Positions 40,191-50,017 are shown, numbered from the stretch's first letter. The stretch is 54,840 nucleotides of DNA from Peribacillus tepidiphilus (GCF_009466385.1 NZ_WIAQ01000027.1:1-54840), one strand, 5' to 3'. Numbers and translations: made by a program. The notes: generated from the letters alone by a model not told the origin.

Positions 40191-42254
40191 ATGGAACTGA
40201 TGACAGGACAACGTTTTAAAAATACAGCAAAGTATATAAGAGCAGGGATCCTATTTTTCTTGCTTAGTTTCATTGTTGTCTTATTGCTTTACGGTTCTGT
40301 CCTCTTATACGCAAAAATTCTTGGTGCACCACCGCTAGCGGTGCCACAGTCCTCCCTATATTATAGCGACGACGGTTCAATAATTGGAGAGACCCATAAC
40401 GGAGAAAAAAGATATTGGGTAAAGCTTGATGATATATCTCCTTATTTAATTGATGCTGTAATCGCTGTTGAAGACCGGCAATTTTATTCTCATAGCGGCT
40501 TTGATTTTAAACGGATTGCCGGAGCCATACTAGCGGATATTAAAGCTATGGCTAAGGTGCAAGGTGCCAGCACAATCACACAGCAATACGCACGTAATTT
40601 GTTTCTAGAGCATGACAAAACATGGAAGCGAAAACTCGACGAAGCTCTCTATACAATACGGATTGAAATGAACTACTCAAAGGATCAAATTTTAGAAGGT
40701 TATTTAAACACGATTTATTATGGGCACGGGGCATATGGTGTACAAGCTGCCAGTCAATATTACTTCGGTAAAGATGCTAAGGAATTAAGCTTAAGTGAAG
40801 CCACTATACTAGCTGGCATTCCAAAAGGTCCTTCGCATTATTCTCCATTCGTTTCTTTAGAGAACGCTAAAAGGAGACAAAAGATTGTTCTTCAATCCAT
40901 GAAGGCAGTGGGAGCTATTTCTGAAGAAGAGGTATTCGCTGCATCCAAAGCCATCCTTTCTTTAAACGGGAAACATCTACATGTTGAGAATCATATTGCC
41001 CCTTATTTTCAAGATGCGGTTAAACAAGCCTTAAAAAGAGATTTACATATAGATGATCGTACAATTGAACTAGGTGGTTTAAAAATTTATACGACATTAG
41101 ACTTGGATTATCAGAGGATCGCTGAAGATACGCTCAACCATGTCATTTCGAATCATTCCGATATCCAGGGTGCCATGGTTGCGATGAATCCAAAAACGGG
41201 GGAAGTCAAAGCGCTTATTGGGGGTAGGGATTACGAAAAAAGCTCTTTTAATCGAGCGACTCAGGCGGTTCGTCAGCCAGGCTCTACCATTAAGCCTTTT
41301 CTTTATTATGCTGCCCTTGAGCATGGCTTTACACCATCTTCAACGTTAAGAAGTGAAGCAACCACCTTTCAATTTGACGACGGAAGAGCCTCATACTCTC
41401 CTAATAACTTTAATCATCAATATGCCAATGATGATATTACAATGACCCAGGCCATCGCTGTTTCTGACAATATTTATGCGGTCAAGACGCATTTGTTTTT
41501 GGGTGAGGAAACATTAGCGGAAATGGTTGAAAAATTCGGCATCACAACAAAAATGAGTCATCTTCCTTCTTTGGCACTTGGAACATCAGGCGTTCGAGTG
41601 ATCGATATGGTGAATGCTTATGGAATGCTTGCTAATAACGGGAAGAAAATTCGTCCGGTTTTTATTAAAAGAGTAGAAAATCATAAGGGTGAAGTTATTT
41701 TTGAACATCGTTCAGAAAGGGAGCAGATATTAGATCCGGACCATACCTTTGTGTTGACGAGCATGCTTACCAGTATTTTCGATAAAAGACTCAGCAGCTA
41801 TGCTGCCGTTACAGGTACTGCGATTATTCCTGAACTGACGAGGCAATATGCCGGTAAATCCGGAACTACGAAGTCGGACAGCTGGATGATCGGCTACACA
41901 CCTCAGGTTGTGACAGGAGTATGGGTTGGCTACGATCATTCCCAAACGATTGATAAACCTGCAGAAAAACTGTATGCCAAAAAAATATGGGCAAGGTTTA
42001 TGGAAAAAAGTCTACAGGATTCAAGCTTTAAAACGTTTAGACCAACCTCTAATGTGGTTGGGGTATATGTAAATCCTTTTAACGGAAAATTAGCTACTGA
42101 GAATTGCCCAGTTTCTCGCCTTACCTATTTTGTAAAAGGTACAGAACCAACTGAAGTTTGCATGGAGCATATAGAAAACGAAGACAAAGGTACTCGTGAG
42201 GAATCGAAAAAACCACAAAAGAAGCCTTGGTATCGAATTTTTTGGGGGCAATAA
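40191..42254 (+). CDS. pbpG: Penicillin-binding protein, class A (PbpG-like)
   Basis: A 687-residue bifunctional glycosyltransferase/transpeptidase (B. subtilis YwhE/PbpG). A cytoplasmic N-terminus and one transmembrane helix (about 20-45) lead to the GT51 domain (AVEDRQFYSHSGFD, KRKLDEA, ARNLFL). The transpeptidase domain has Ser in RQPGSTIKP, SDN in AVSDNIYA and KSGTT near residue 565. The C-terminal tail is basic. The ATG at 40191 has AGAGGTG upstream. In B. subtilis it is a forespore gene for germ-wall synthesis. GTTTA (40130-40134) with CATACTGA (40153-40160) is a weak sigma-F/G candidate. Confidence 0.93.
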   Translation: MELMTGQRFKNTAKYIRAGILFFLLSFIVVLLLYGSVLLYAKILGAPPLAVPQSSLYYSDDGSIIGETHNGEKRYWVKLDDISPYLIDAVIAVEDRQFYSHSGFDFKRIAGAILADIKAMAKVQGASTITQQYARNLFLEHDKTWKRKLDEALYTIRIEMNYSKDQILEGYLNTIYYGHGAYGVQAASQYYFGKDAKELSLSEATILAGIPKGPSHYSPFVSLENAKRRQKIVLQSMKAVGAISEEEVFAASKAILSLNGKHLHVENHIAPYFQDAVKQALKRDLHIDDRTIELGGLKIYTTLDLDYQRIAEDTLNHVISNHSDIQGAMVAMNPKTGEVKALIGGRDYEKSSFNRATQAVRQPGSTIKPFLYYAALEHGFTPSSTLRSEATTFQFDDGRASYSPNNFNHQYANDDITMTQAIAVSDNIYAVKTHLFLGEETLAEMVEKFGITTKMSHLPSLALGTSGVRVIDMVNAYGMLANNGKKIRPVFIKRVENHKGEVIFEHRSEREQILDPDHTFVLTSMLTSIFDKRLSSYAAVTGTAIIPELTRQYAGKSGTTKSDSWMIGYTPQVVTGVWVGYDHSQTIDKPAEKLYAKKIWARFMEKSLQDSSFKTFRPTSNVVGVYVNPFNGKLATENCPVSRLTYFVKGTEPTEVCMEHIENEDKGTREESKKPQKKPWYRIFWGQ

Positions 42255-42257
42255 AAG

Positions 42258-42296
42258 AAAAACCTCGAAGCTAAATTGGCAGCTTCGAGGTTTTTC
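42258..42296 (+). terminator. Terminator of pbpG
   Basis: AAACCTCGAAGCT and AGCTTCGAGGTTT form a perfect stem with an 8-nt loop, followed by TT on the plus strand, right after the stop. Confidence 0.93.
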
Positions 42297-42453
42297 GTGT
42301 CCTAGTTTTACAGCGGTTGCACGCTGTAAATAAGTTTACTGATTTTAAAGCTTTTCTACAAGTCCTATGTTTTTATTTATAGAATTTTCACAGTTTCGAC
42401 AAATATTTCTCACATTCTTAAAGGAGAAATTATTTTTCAATCATGTTTCCTTA

Positions 42454-42960
42454 TTAAGAAAGCTGCTTTTTTAATTCGTCTGACGATCTTTCCCACATAC
42501 CGGCATCATGTTTAACAAGGAACTCTTTTAAAACATTTTTTGACTTAGCATCCATGTGATCGACCATGATCTTTCGCTTTAGTGCCTTATCCAGCTTATT
42601 TACGTGCTCAGGAAGCGATTTGTAACCTCTCCGGATTTCCCTATCGACCGTCATTTCACATGCGGTAACGCCGGCATAATAGGGACCTTCCGCTCTCCGT
42701 TCAATAGCAACCCAAACGAGCCAATAAGGCTTCCCATTTGGCACTTCTTCTTTGTTTGGCAAAAACTTAATCCCTTTTTCTACAGCACTTCTTGCATGCA
42801 TCGCTCCGACATCTACAACAGCTTCTCCTGCTTCCACATCAATAATAACAGGAGACACATTTTCTAAGCTTAGTGCACCAACACCAAATCCGCCATGGCC
42901 ATCGGTGGAATCATTTTTGATGATATTGAACTCTATTTTCTTTTTTGGTTGTCCGTCCAT
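42454..42960 (-). CDS. ywhD: YwhD family protein
   Basis: A 168-residue YwhD-family protein of unknown function, conserved beside ywhC in Bacillus. A Gly-rich stretch (GHGGFGVGALSLENV, about 18-32) and a compact beta-rich centre (VVDVGAMHARSAVEKG) are visible. No transmembrane segment is seen. Start is the ATG at 42960 with GGAAAGGG upstream; the longer frame to 43008 would overlap ywhC and lacks a Shine-Dalgarno. It follows ywhC by 19 bp, so the two form an operon. Confidence 0.88.
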   Translation of the reverse strand: MDGQPKKKIEFNIIKNDSTDGHGGFGVGALSLENVSPVIIDVEAGEAVVDVGAMHARSAVEKGIKFLPNKEEVPNGKPYWLVWVAIERRAEGPYYAGVTACEMTVDREIRRGYKSLPEHVNKLDKALKRKIMVDHMDAKSKNVLKEFLVKHDAGMWERSSDELKKQLS

Positions 42961-42979
42961 TTTCCAGCACCCTTTCCAA

Positions 42980-43645
42980 TTATAAGAACAAGTTATAGAA
43001 AAATTCATTTAAACCGCTCATCACAAACGGAATCACCGTATTAAAGATTGGTTGAATCGTATAATGATCCAGCGGAGTAAGTACAAGAATCAAGAAAATT
43101 AGCGCTCCGTATTGCTCGAATTGGGTCATTTTTGCCCGCAAATGAACGGGAGCTAAATCTTCTATAATACGATACCCATCTAGAGGCGGAAACGGTAATA
43201 GATTAAAAACAAAAAGTAAAATATTTAAATGAATGATTGTATTAAGCAGGTTTGGAATAAATTCAAATGAATCCATCCCTACTCCAAGACCAAGAAGGCC
43301 GTACCATACAATGAAGCCGATTATGGCAATAAGCAAGTTGCTTAATGGACCGGCTACAGATACTAATATACCTGCCAGGCGTGGATTTTTAAAATGAGAA
43401 CGATTGACGGGAACAGGTCTTGCCCAGCCGAATCCTGCAATTAAAATTAAAATCGTTCCAATAGGATCTATATGTTCAATTGGATTTAAAGTAAGTCTTC
43501 CTTGATTTTTGGCTGTTGGATCTCCAAATTTATAGGCTACATAAGCATGTGCAAATTCATGTATGGTAAAAGCGATAAGCAGCGCAATAATAACATATGG
43601 CAATTCCTCTAATGAGAATCTTAAAACACTTGATAAAAAGTCCAA
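42980..43645 (-). CDS. ywhC: Site-2 protease family metalloprotease YwhC
   Basis: A 221-residue M50-type intramembrane zinc protease. The HEFAH motif (residues 29-33) sits in the first transmembrane segment, and the third zinc ligand Asp is in NLLPFPPLDG (near residue 158). About five to six membrane segments are predicted. TTG at 43645 is preferred because GAGGTGG precedes it and the length (about 220) then matches B. subtilis YwhC; the frame stays open 25 codons upstream. Substrate is unknown. Confidence 0.88.
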   Translation of the reverse strand: MDFLSSVLRFSLEELPYVIIALLIAFTIHEFAHAYVAYKFGDPTAKNQGRLTLNPIEHIDPIGTILILIAGFGWARPVPVNRSHFKNPRLAGILVSVAGPLSNLLIAIIGFIVWYGLLGLGVGMDSFEFIPNLLNTIIHLNILLFVFNLLPFPPLDGYRIIEDLAPVHLRAKMTQFEQYGALIFLILVLTPLDHYTIQPIFNTVIPFVMSGLNEFFYNLFL

Positions 43646-43807
43646 AAACTCCACCTCAATTCTATATTCATACATAGTATACATGAATCTTCCTTCAAAG
43701 TTTAGCAGAGTCCTCTTCACATTTCTTTTCCTACAGCTATACCGCTTGATTTTCCATTCACGATGTGAAAAACTACAAGCATAGGATATGAAAGGAGGAG
43801 AAAATAC

Positions 43808-43993
43808 ATGCCTTACGTAACTGTAAAAATGTTAGAAGGCCGTACAGAAGAACAGAAGAAAGCTTTAGTTGAAAAGGTAACGGAAGCTGTTGCTGAAACT
43901 TCTGGCGCTCCAAAAGAAAACATCGTCGTTTTCATTGAGGAAATGTCAAAAAACCACTACGCTGTAGCCGGTAAACGACTAAGCGATCAATAA
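43808..43993 (+). CDS. ywhB: 4-oxalocrotonate tautomerase family protein
   Basis: A 61-residue tautomerase (B. subtilis YwhB). The catalytic N-terminal proline (Pro2 before Met removal) starts PYVTVKMLEGR, with Arg12 and the downstream VVFIEEM strand as in 4-OT. It forms hexamers. The physiological substrate is not known in Bacillus. AAGGAGGAG lies upstream. It is divergent from ywhC and convergent with ywgA. Confidence 0.93.
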   Translation: MPYVTVKMLEGRTEEQKKALVEKVTEAVAETSGAPKENIVVFIEEMSKNHYAVAGKRLSDQ

Positions 43994-44011
43994 CTTTACA
44001 TAGTAACCAAA

Positions 44012-44093
44012 AAGGGTGACTTCAAATTGCCTGGAACCCGCTTACGCCTAAAATAGGCTAAAGGGGCTTGGTTCTTGGTCTTGAGTCACCCTC
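44012..44093. terminator. Large two-part terminator between ywhB and ywgA
   Basis: AGGGTGACTTCAA (44013-44025) pairs with TTGAGTCACCCT (44081-44092) with one bulge. Inside are GGAACC/GGTTC and GCCT-AAAAT-AGGC stems. Convergent genes flank it. Confidence 0.75.
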
Positions 44094-44102
44094 TTCATTA
44101 TT

Positions 44103-44612
44103 TTATTGCAATCCTGCCATACCTTTTAACCGATCAATATAAGCATACGCTTCGGTAATTTCTTCTGTTGTGTATTTTTGCTTGCTTTTTAAGGTGAAAA
44201 TCTTTTCTTCCACTTCTTCACGCTGAAGGTTCTCGAAATATAGAATGGTGGAAACAAGCTCTAAAAATCTTGCATTTTGTTCGTTCATATCCGATAAGCA
44301 AGCCTCTAAATTATGCATGTCCAACTTTTGTAGCTGAAGAAATTCCTTACCGGATTCCGTCAAAGAATAACAATATTGATGATACCCATTCTTTTTTTCC
44401 TTCGATTCATTCAAGTAGCCCATGTTGCACAGCTCTTCTATTCTCAGGGTTAGTTCCTCTGAATACGGTCCATAAAAATGAAATTGAAATTTTTCCTGAA
44501 AAGGAAACGATATTTTCTTCGCGATATAAATCATTTTTTGCAGCTTTTTTCTACCAGCAATTTCCCCAACAGCCGCAATGGCATAAATAATTTTTGCGTG
44601 GTCTTTAAACAA
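44103..44612 (-). CDS. ywgA: YwgA family protein
   Basis: A 169-residue YwgA-family protein, conserved in Bacillus next to ywfO. The start (MFKDHAKIIYAIAAVGEIAGRKKL) and the YSEELTLRIEELCNMGYLNE segment look like a winged-helix DNA- or protein-binding domain; the C-terminal half is helical. Function is unknown. TTG start has AAGGAG at good spacing. It ends 42 bp downstream of ywfO and is probably in its operon. Confidence 0.88.
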   Translation of the reverse strand: MFKDHAKIIYAIAAVGEIAGRKKLQKMIYIAKKISFPFQEKFQFHFYGPYSEELTLRIEELCNMGYLNESKEKKNGYHQYCYSLTESGKEFLQLQKLDMHNLEACLSDMNEQNARFLELVSTILYFENLQREEVEEKIFTLKSKQKYTTEEITEAYAYIDRLKGMAGLQ

Positions 44613-44654
44613 GACACGTCACTCCTTATCAGTAATTAGAAAAGCGTCCGAAGC

Positions 44655-45959
44655 TCAGTCCAGCTCAAGCAGCTTACGAATTTGTCTTTTAATGTTCTTT
44701 TTCGACGTTTCATCTCGTAAAAAATCTTCCGGGAAATAGAGCTTGTGGTCCGTTCTTCTTTTACCTGAAATAGCATCAACAATTTCCGATTCCCTAGAAA
44801 GCTCTCTAATGTCTCCATTACTCTTAAGTAGATGGATCGGTAACCTTTCCTCTTCTTCACCTGGACGATAAAAATCATAGGGAAGGTCTGAGGATGAATC
44901 TACGACCAAATAATATTCAGGATCAATTCCTGCCTTAATAAAGAGCTTATTGAGCTCGACAAGCTTGCTCATCCCCTGGTTAGAAGGTTGAAACTCAATA
45001 TATTTAAAAAGATTACGATTGACAAAACGGCTGCATAAATCACTTAATATAGTATCCTCTTCATCTTCCCACTGCTGAAAATAATAGAGCATAACCGCTT
45101 CATCCAGCTTTAAATAATCAGCTAAAGATATTTTGCCAGCAAACAACGTGTAAAAATGAACCGGATCCTGTTTAAAACGATATCCCTGTTTGTACAAATG
45201 CTTAGCCCGATGAAGAATTTTTGATAATATGACCTCTGCGCTTCTCGTAACCGGATGGAAATAGACTTGCCAATACATCTGATAGCGACTCATTATGTAG
45301 TCTTCTACCGCATGCATCCCGCTGCTCTTGATCACAACTTGATCTTCTCTCGGACGCATTACTCTCAAAATTCTTTCCATATCAAAATGACCATAGCTTA
45401 CACCTGTAAAATAAGCATCCCGTTGAAGATAGTCCATACGATCGGCATCAATTTGGCTTGAAATCAAGCTAACCACAAGTTTATCTTCATATGTTTTACC
45501 AATCACTTCTGCCACTTTCTTCGGAAAACCGGGTTCTACCTTCTGAAGCACTTTATTGACTTGGGTATCTCCTAGAATAATTTCTTTCGTAAAATCCTCA
45601 TGGTCTAAATCAAAAACTTTTTCAAAAGAGTGAGAGAATGGACCATGCCCGAGATCGTGAAGTAGCGCGGCACATAGGGATAAAAGACGTTGGTCTTCGT
45701 TCCATTCAGGCCGTCCTGCAAAAACATCGTCTATAATTCGACGTACAATTTCGTATACACCTAAGGAATGATTCAAACGGCTATGCTCGGCTCCGTGAAA
45801 TGTCAAAAAAGTTGTCCCCAGCTGCCGAATCCTTCGTAAGCGCTGAAATTCCTTTGTTCCGATCAAATCCCAGATCACCCTGTCCCTTACATGTACATAG
45901 CGGTGAACGGGGTCTTTAAATACCTTTTCTTCACTAAGTTTTTCAGTAGAATATCCCAT
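44655..45959 (-). CDS. ywfO: HD-domain phosphohydrolase YwfO
   Basis: A 434-residue HD-superfamily protein related to dGTP triphosphohydrolases/SAMHD1 (B. subtilis YwfO). The metal motif is LLHDLGHGPFSHSFE (about residues 93-107), with the earlier HSRLNHSLGVYE (about 58-69) and a later DADRMDYLQRD. The nucleotide substrate is not proven here; family members hydrolyse (d)NTPs. ATG is preceded by GAGGG. ywgA follows closely. Confidence 0.92.
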   Translation of the reverse strand: MGYSTEKLSEEKVFKDPVHRYVHVRDRVIWDLIGTKEFQRLRRIRQLGTTFLTFHGAEHSRLNHSLGVYEIVRRIIDDVFAGRPEWNEDQRLLSLCAALLHDLGHGPFSHSFEKVFDLDHEDFTKEIILGDTQVNKVLQKVEPGFPKKVAEVIGKTYEDKLVVSLISSQIDADRMDYLQRDAYFTGVSYGHFDMERILRVMRPREDQVVIKSSGMHAVEDYIMSRYQMYWQVYFHPVTRSAEVILSKILHRAKHLYKQGYRFKQDPVHFYTLFAGKISLADYLKLDEAVMLYYFQQWEDEEDTILSDLCSRFVNRNLFKYIEFQPSNQGMSKLVELNKLFIKAGIDPEYYLVVDSSSDLPYDFYRPGEEEERLPIHLLKSNGDIRELSRESEIVDAISGKRRTDHKLYFPEDFLRDETSKKNIKRQIRKLLELD

Positions 45960-46143
45960 CGGCTACCCTCATTTTTTAGCATATATATCTTTATTTAAGT
46001 CATTGCGATAACGTCTCAACCTGTAAACTAGTATGCTTTTATTATAGCTCTTTTATCAATAAAAGATAAGGAAAGAATAAGAATTTTATGGAAATTCATA
46101 CATCACTCAAGTCCAAAGCATAAAAAGGATATTCGTTCCTCGG

Positions 46144-46181
46144 AAAAAAAATCACCTTTCACAATATGGTGTAAGGCGATT
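46144..46181 (-). terminator. Terminator of the DUF1450 gene
   Basis: Minus strand AATCGCCTT pairs with AAGGTGATT (one G-U) and is followed by TTTTTTT, directly after the stop. Confidence 0.85.
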
Positions 46182-46190
46182 GAATCATGA

Positions 46191-46412
46191 TTATTTGATT
46201 TTTTTCTTTACCTTTTCAATGAGCTCGTCCTCTGTCGGAGCTGATACTGGACGATTATTTACAAAGGCGAAGGATTTTTTTCTACCTGGTCCACAATAAG
46301 ATTGACAACCGATCTCAATCGTTGCGTCGGGATCAAGGTTTTTCAGCTTCGGAATGAGCGTTTTGATATTTGTAGCCTGACAATCATCGCAAATACGAAA
46401 CTCATTAGCCAT
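46191..46412 (-). CDS. DUF1450 protein
   Basis: A 73-residue DUF1450 protein (YuzB-like). Cysteines at CDDC (residues 8-11) and in [11 protein letters not shown] (about 36-46) recall small thioredoxin-like or iron-sulfur/zinc proteins; B. subtilis YuzB and relatives are of unknown function. No signal peptide. ATG has a weak AGGGATG upstream and a better AAAGGA further away. It is single and ends at a clear terminator. Confidence 0.85.
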   Translation of the reverse strand: MANEFRICDDCQATNIKTLIPKLKNLDPDATIEIGCQSYCGPGRKKSFAFVNNRPVSAPTEDELIEKVKKKIK

Positions 46413-46704
46413 CCCTATTCACTCATCCTTTCTTTATAAGATGTGAGTATATTAAAATAATCGATTAAATGACGATTTATGGTAAAGGGATTTTTTAATT
46501 AAAAAGAACGTACATTTCTAAACAGCTAAAGGGTATTTTACAGTTTCTTCTTTATAATTTCAACCTGTAACTATTAACATTTTTCCCATTCCGGCAAGAA
46601 TCAAGCCTATCTAAATATATTTTATAGTTCAGATTAAAAAACAGAGTTCGAACCATCCCCTAATCCAAAAGCTTCCTAATTCCTACAAAAAAACTAGTTT
46701 CCTT
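46413..46704. other. Intergenic region upstream of rsfA
   Basis: About 290 bp, very AT-rich, no gene recognised. Plus-strand promoter candidates begin at 46705. Confidence 0.35.
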
Positions 46705-46734
46705 GTATAAAAATTTACTAATCTGTCCAAAATG
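46705..46734 (+). promoter_or_regulatory. Candidate sigma-F promoter of rsfA
   Basis: GTATA (46705-46709), 15-nt spacer, GTCCAAAATG (46725-46734), about 95 bp before the rsfA ATG. The -10 word is nearly identical to that upstream of spoIIR. Confidence 0.45.
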
Positions 46735-46826
46735 TAACTAGAAATTGAAAAAACATCATTCTATACCCATTTTTGATGACTTCTTTGAATTTTATAGATT
46801 GAGTTTTAAGAGAAAGGATGAAAAAT

Positions 46827-47576
46827 ATGAAAGTACGTCAAGATGCTTGGACAGAAGAAGATGATTTACTTTTAGCCGAAACCGTGCTGCGTCATGTGAG
46901 AGAAGGCAGCACTCAGCTAAATGCATTTGAGGAAGTGGGAGATAAGCTAAATCGAACATCAGCAGCCTGTGGTTTCCGATGGAACGCAGTCGTTCGCCAC
47001 AATTATGAAAAGGCACTTCAGCTGGCTAAAAAGCAAAGAAAACAGCGTCAAAGAATGCTTGGAAAAGACCAGGGAGGCAAGAAGAAGCTCCTGTATACAC
47101 CTCCATCACCGACTTCTATGGAAGTTGGCCTACTTCCGGAGCCGAAAGAACTGACAGCCTATTCCCAAGACGAACTTAACCAAACAGCTGAGGATGTAGT
47201 CATAAAAAATGAGAAAATCCCTACTTACTCAAGTGAAAGTGCAGCCAGTGTTTCTTATACGAGCGAGTCTCTTCATTTAGATACGGTCATTACCTACCTG
47301 CAAACTTTAAATACTCAACAGCTTCATTCAGAAGTACTAAAAACAGAGAACGAAAGATTAAAGCTGGAAATAAAAGAATTGAAGAAGCGTAATCAAGAGT
47401 TAGAAAATAAGATTGAACATCTAGAACAAAATTCAGAGGTCATCCAAGAGGATTACGAAACACTTATGAAAATCATGAATCGTGCTCGTAAACTGGTTCT
47501 TCTCGAAGAAGACGAGAGACCTACTACTAAATTTAAAATGGACCGCAACGGAAATTTAGAAAAACTAGCAGAATAA
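46827..47576 (+). CDS. rsfA: Prespore-specific regulator RsfA
   Basis: A 249-residue RsfA-family transcription factor (B. subtilis YwfN) acting in the forespore to tune sigma-F-dependent genes. A Myb/SANT-like DNA-binding region (about 1-60, [15 protein letters not shown] and [10 protein letters not shown]) is followed by a variable middle and a leucine/Glu-rich coiled coil (about 150-215). I chose the ATG at 46827 with AAAGGA 8 nt upstream; the ATG nine bases earlier overlaps the Shine-Dalgarno. It converges with lipL. Confidence 0.94.
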   Translation: MKVRQDAWTEEDDLLLAETVLRHVREGSTQLNAFEEVGDKLNRTSAACGFRWNAVVRHNYEKALQLAKKQRKQRQRMLGKDQGGKKKLLYTPPSPTSMEVGLLPEPKELTAYSQDELNQTAEDVVIKNEKIPTYSSESAASVSYTSESLHLDTVITYLQTLNTQQLHSEVLKTENERLKLEIKELKKRNQELENKIEHLEQNSEVIQEDYETLMKIMNRARKLVLLEEDERPTTKFKMDRNGNLEKLAE

Positions 47577-47646
47577 TAAATAATATTGGAGAACAGGTTG
47601 GCAACTTACTACTCGTTTTTATATTTTTAGTAGGTTGATTCTAACA

Positions 47647-47725
47647 ATGAATAGAGGGTAACCCATTTGTAACTCGTACTCTTCTATAAGAAGAGATGGG
47701 AAAGCTTGGGTTGCCCTCTATTCAT
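47647..47725. terminator. Long-stem terminator between rsfA and lipL
   Basis: ATGAATAGAGGGTAACCCA (47647-47665) is complementary to 47707-47725 with one mismatch. An inner ACTCTTCT-ATA-AGAAGAG hairpin sits at the top. The lipL stop codon (TAG) is inside the stem. Confidence 0.75.
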
Positions 47726-48563
47726 AGACCCCAATCATTTTTTCATTCCGTTCTTGTATTCTTTTAAGATATCCCTCATAGAGAGTGATTTCTTGCTCGC
47801 TTAGTTGGGTTGCAAATATTTTTCGACTGTGATTTTTAAGTGTTTTTAACAGTCGAAGCATCATGTCCTGCACAGTAAGCGAAGTACCTAAAAGCTCGCT
47901 TAATGAAGCCATTACTTCTGGGATGATGACAGGATATTGAAATTTCGTGTCTTTAGATCCTTTGGCCAGCTGGTAAAAATCACGTATGATCGCAGCACGC
48001 TCAGAACCACTCCCACTTACACATAAATAAATTTGCACAGCTACCCCATTCCGGATTCTTCGCTGAGAAATCCCGGCAAATTTTTTTCCATCGATGCTTA
48101 GATCATAGCTGCCCGGACAATAGGAACCAACAATTTCTCTCGCTTCAATATTTGAGTCAAAATCCGATAGCATATCGCGGACTAGATCATACATTGCATC
48201 ATATCCTCGATTAATGTCTATACTCTTTGTCTTTTCAGGGAAAACCAGTGAGATGTTTAGCACGCCTTCGTCTAAGACAACTGCTAGCCCGCCAGAATTT
48301 CTAACAATCACATCAAACCCTAGCTCTTTTAAAAAAGAAATCCCTTCTTTTATAAAAGGCAGGCGCGTATCTTGAATACCCAATACAATGGTATTATGAT
48401 GAACCCATGCTCTTGCAACAGCTGGGGTAAGCCCGGCACCGGCTGAGTGGCATAGGGTATCATCTGTAGCAAATGACTGAAGGGCTGAAAAAAATGGCCC
48501 CATGGAAGATTGATCAATGACCCTCCATTCAGGTTGGTCCAATAATGTCGTAACTCCGATCAT
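47718..48563 (-). CDS. lipL: Octanoyl-[GcvH]:protein N-octanoyltransferase
   Basis: A 281-residue BPL/LplA-fold amidotransferase (B. subtilis YwfL/LipL) moving octanoyl groups from GcvH to E2 subunits in lipoate assembly. The catalytic Cys149 lies in [11 protein letters not shown], Lys161 in [11 protein letters not shown], and the RNSGGLAVV motif (88-96) marks the lipoyl-adenylate-like pocket. ATG has AAAGGAG upstream. Between pta and rsfA as in B. subtilis. It ends within the stem of the shared terminator. Confidence 0.94.
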   Translation of the reverse strand: MIGVTTLLDQPEWRVIDQSSMGPFFSALQSFATDDTLCHSAGAGLTPAVARAWVHHNTIVLGIQDTRLPFIKEGISFLKELGFDVIVRNSGGLAVVLDEGVLNISLVFPEKTKSIDINRGYDAMYDLVRDMLSDFDSNIEAREIVGSYCPGSYDLSIDGKKFAGISQRRIRNGVAVQIYLCVSGSGSERAAIIRDFYQLAKGSKDTKFQYPVIIPEVMASLSELLGTSLTVQDMMLRLLKTLKNHSRKIFATQLSEQEITLYEGYLKRIQERNEKMIGVYE

Positions 48564-48626
48564 ACAGCTTTCTCCTTTTGTTTAACATACCTCGCTCATT
48601 ATAGCATATACTTTCTTTTTCTTTTT

Positions 48627-48662
48627 AAAAAAGAAGCATCCTGCATTATCTGTACAGGATGC
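48627..48662 (-). terminator. Terminator of pta
   Basis: GCATCCTG and CAGGATGC (48636-48643, 48655-48662) with an 11-nt loop, followed on the minus strand by TTCTTTTTT. Confidence 0.85.
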
Positions 48663-48674
48663 CGATCGTTGTTA

Positions 48675-49652
48675 TTACTGCTGAAGAGCTTGCGCTGCTG
48701 TGATGATTGCAAGCTTATACACATCTTCCTCATTGCATCCGCGTGATAAGTCATTAACCGGGCGATTTAATCCTTGTAAAATTGGACCGACCGCTTCGAA
48801 ATTACCTAAGCGCTGTGCAATTTTGTAGCCGATATTTCCTGCCTCTAAGCTAGGGAATACAAAAACATTTGCGTCACCTTGGATTGGTGAATCTGGAGCT
48901 TTTTTCTTTGCAACAGATGGAACAAACGCTGCATCAAATTGGAACTCTCCATCAAGCACCAACTGTGGGTCACGCTGCTTAGCAATTTCTACTGCAGCAG
49001 AAACCTTTTCTGTTTCAGGAGATTTAGCAGAGCCTTTTGTTGAAAAGCTTAACATTGCCACTCTTGGTTCAATATTAAACATTTTAGCTGTTTTTGCACT
49101 TTCAAGGGCAATTTCAGCAAGGTCTTGGCTGTCAGGTGCAATATTGATTGCACAATCTGCAAAAACATATTTCTCATCACCGCGCACCATAATAAACACG
49201 CCTGAAGTTTTCCTTACGCCTTCTTTCGTTTTGATAATTTGTAAGGCAGGGCGCACTGTATCCGCTGTCGAATGGGCAGCTCCGCTAACTAGACCATCTG
49301 CTTTGTTAACATATACTAACATAGTGCCGAAATAGTTCTCATCAAGCAGAATTTTTCTTGCATCCTCTTCTGATACCTTCCCTTTTCGACGCTCAACAAA
49401 AGCTGCAACCAATTCATCCATCATCGGGAAGTTTTGTGGATCATAAATTTCTGCAGCTTCTAAAGAAACGCCGTGTTGATCAGCAAGCTTTTGAATTTCT
49501 TCTTTATTCCCAACTAAAATAGGGGTTACTAATTTCTCAGCAGCCAGTCTTCCTGCTGCTTTTAATATTCTCTCATCCGTACCTTCAGGAAATACGATTT
49601 TCAAATTGCGTCCTGAAACCTTTTCTTTCAATACAGAAAATAAATCACTCAC
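48675..49652 (-). CDS. pta: Phosphate acetyltransferase
   Basis: A 325-residue phosphotransacetylase (acetyl-CoA plus Pi to acetyl phosphate), the first step of overflow acetate production. Family motifs include VFPEGTDERIL (20-30), GLVSGAAHSTADTVRPALQ (about 125-143) and GNIGYKIAQRLG (about 275-286). Length is typical of the short Bacillus form. GTG start has AAGGAGG. A perfect cre at 49726-49739 fits CcpA activation as in B. subtilis. Confidence 0.96.
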   Translation of the reverse strand: MSDLFSVLKEKVSGRNLKIVFPEGTDERILKAAGRLAAEKLVTPILVGNKEEIQKLADQHGVSLEAAEIYDPQNFPMMDELVAAFVERRKGKVSEEDARKILLDENYFGTMLVYVNKADGLVSGAAHSTADTVRPALQIIKTKEGVRKTSGVFIMVRGDEKYVFADCAINIAPDSQDLAEIALESAKTAKMFNIEPRVAMLSFSTKGSAKSPETEKVSAAVEIAKQRDPQLVLDGEFQFDAAFVPSVAKKKAPDSPIQGDANVFVFPSLEAGNIGYKIAQRLGNFEAVGPILQGLNRPVNDLSRGCNEEDVYKLAIITAAQALQQ

Positions 49653-49725
49653 AACAAAATCCTCCTTATTTACTCTCTTCCTTAGGATACTCCTATCAAA
49701 AAAAAAATTCTATTTATCAAGATAT

Positions 49726-49739
49726 TGAAAACGTTTACA
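49726..49739. promoter_or_regulatory. cre site upstream of pta
   Basis: TGAAAACGTTTACA matches TGWNANCGNTNWCA at every fixed position. It lies 74 bp before the pta start codon, a place suited to CcpA activation. Confidence 0.85.
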
Positions 49740-50017
49740 TTATTAATGTTCTTTTATTCTGAAATATTAATAAATTAAACCCTACTTCAATTTAATCATT
49801 TCCTATTTCCTCAGAATTAAACCTACTGCTATGGGTTCATCTATCTCTTCCAATAATTCAAAACAATCTCACAAATTTAGTGCTTCTCTTTCTATTATTT
49901 TTCTAAAACTGTGGTATAGTATTGATGAATAGAAAAAGGACCGGGCTACACCTACTCTTTGTCCGGCATCCGAGGAAAAAGTTTTTTAAAAATACATATA
50001 TTATAGGAGTGATCATA
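49740..50017 (+). other. Upstream region of hemQ
   Basis: No gene. An extended -10 TGGTATAGT (49911-49919) precedes a leader of about 100 nt with no fold I can assign. A frame open through 49922-50017 in phase with hemQ is leader, not coding, given the Shine-Dalgarno at about 50004. Confidence 0.45.
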
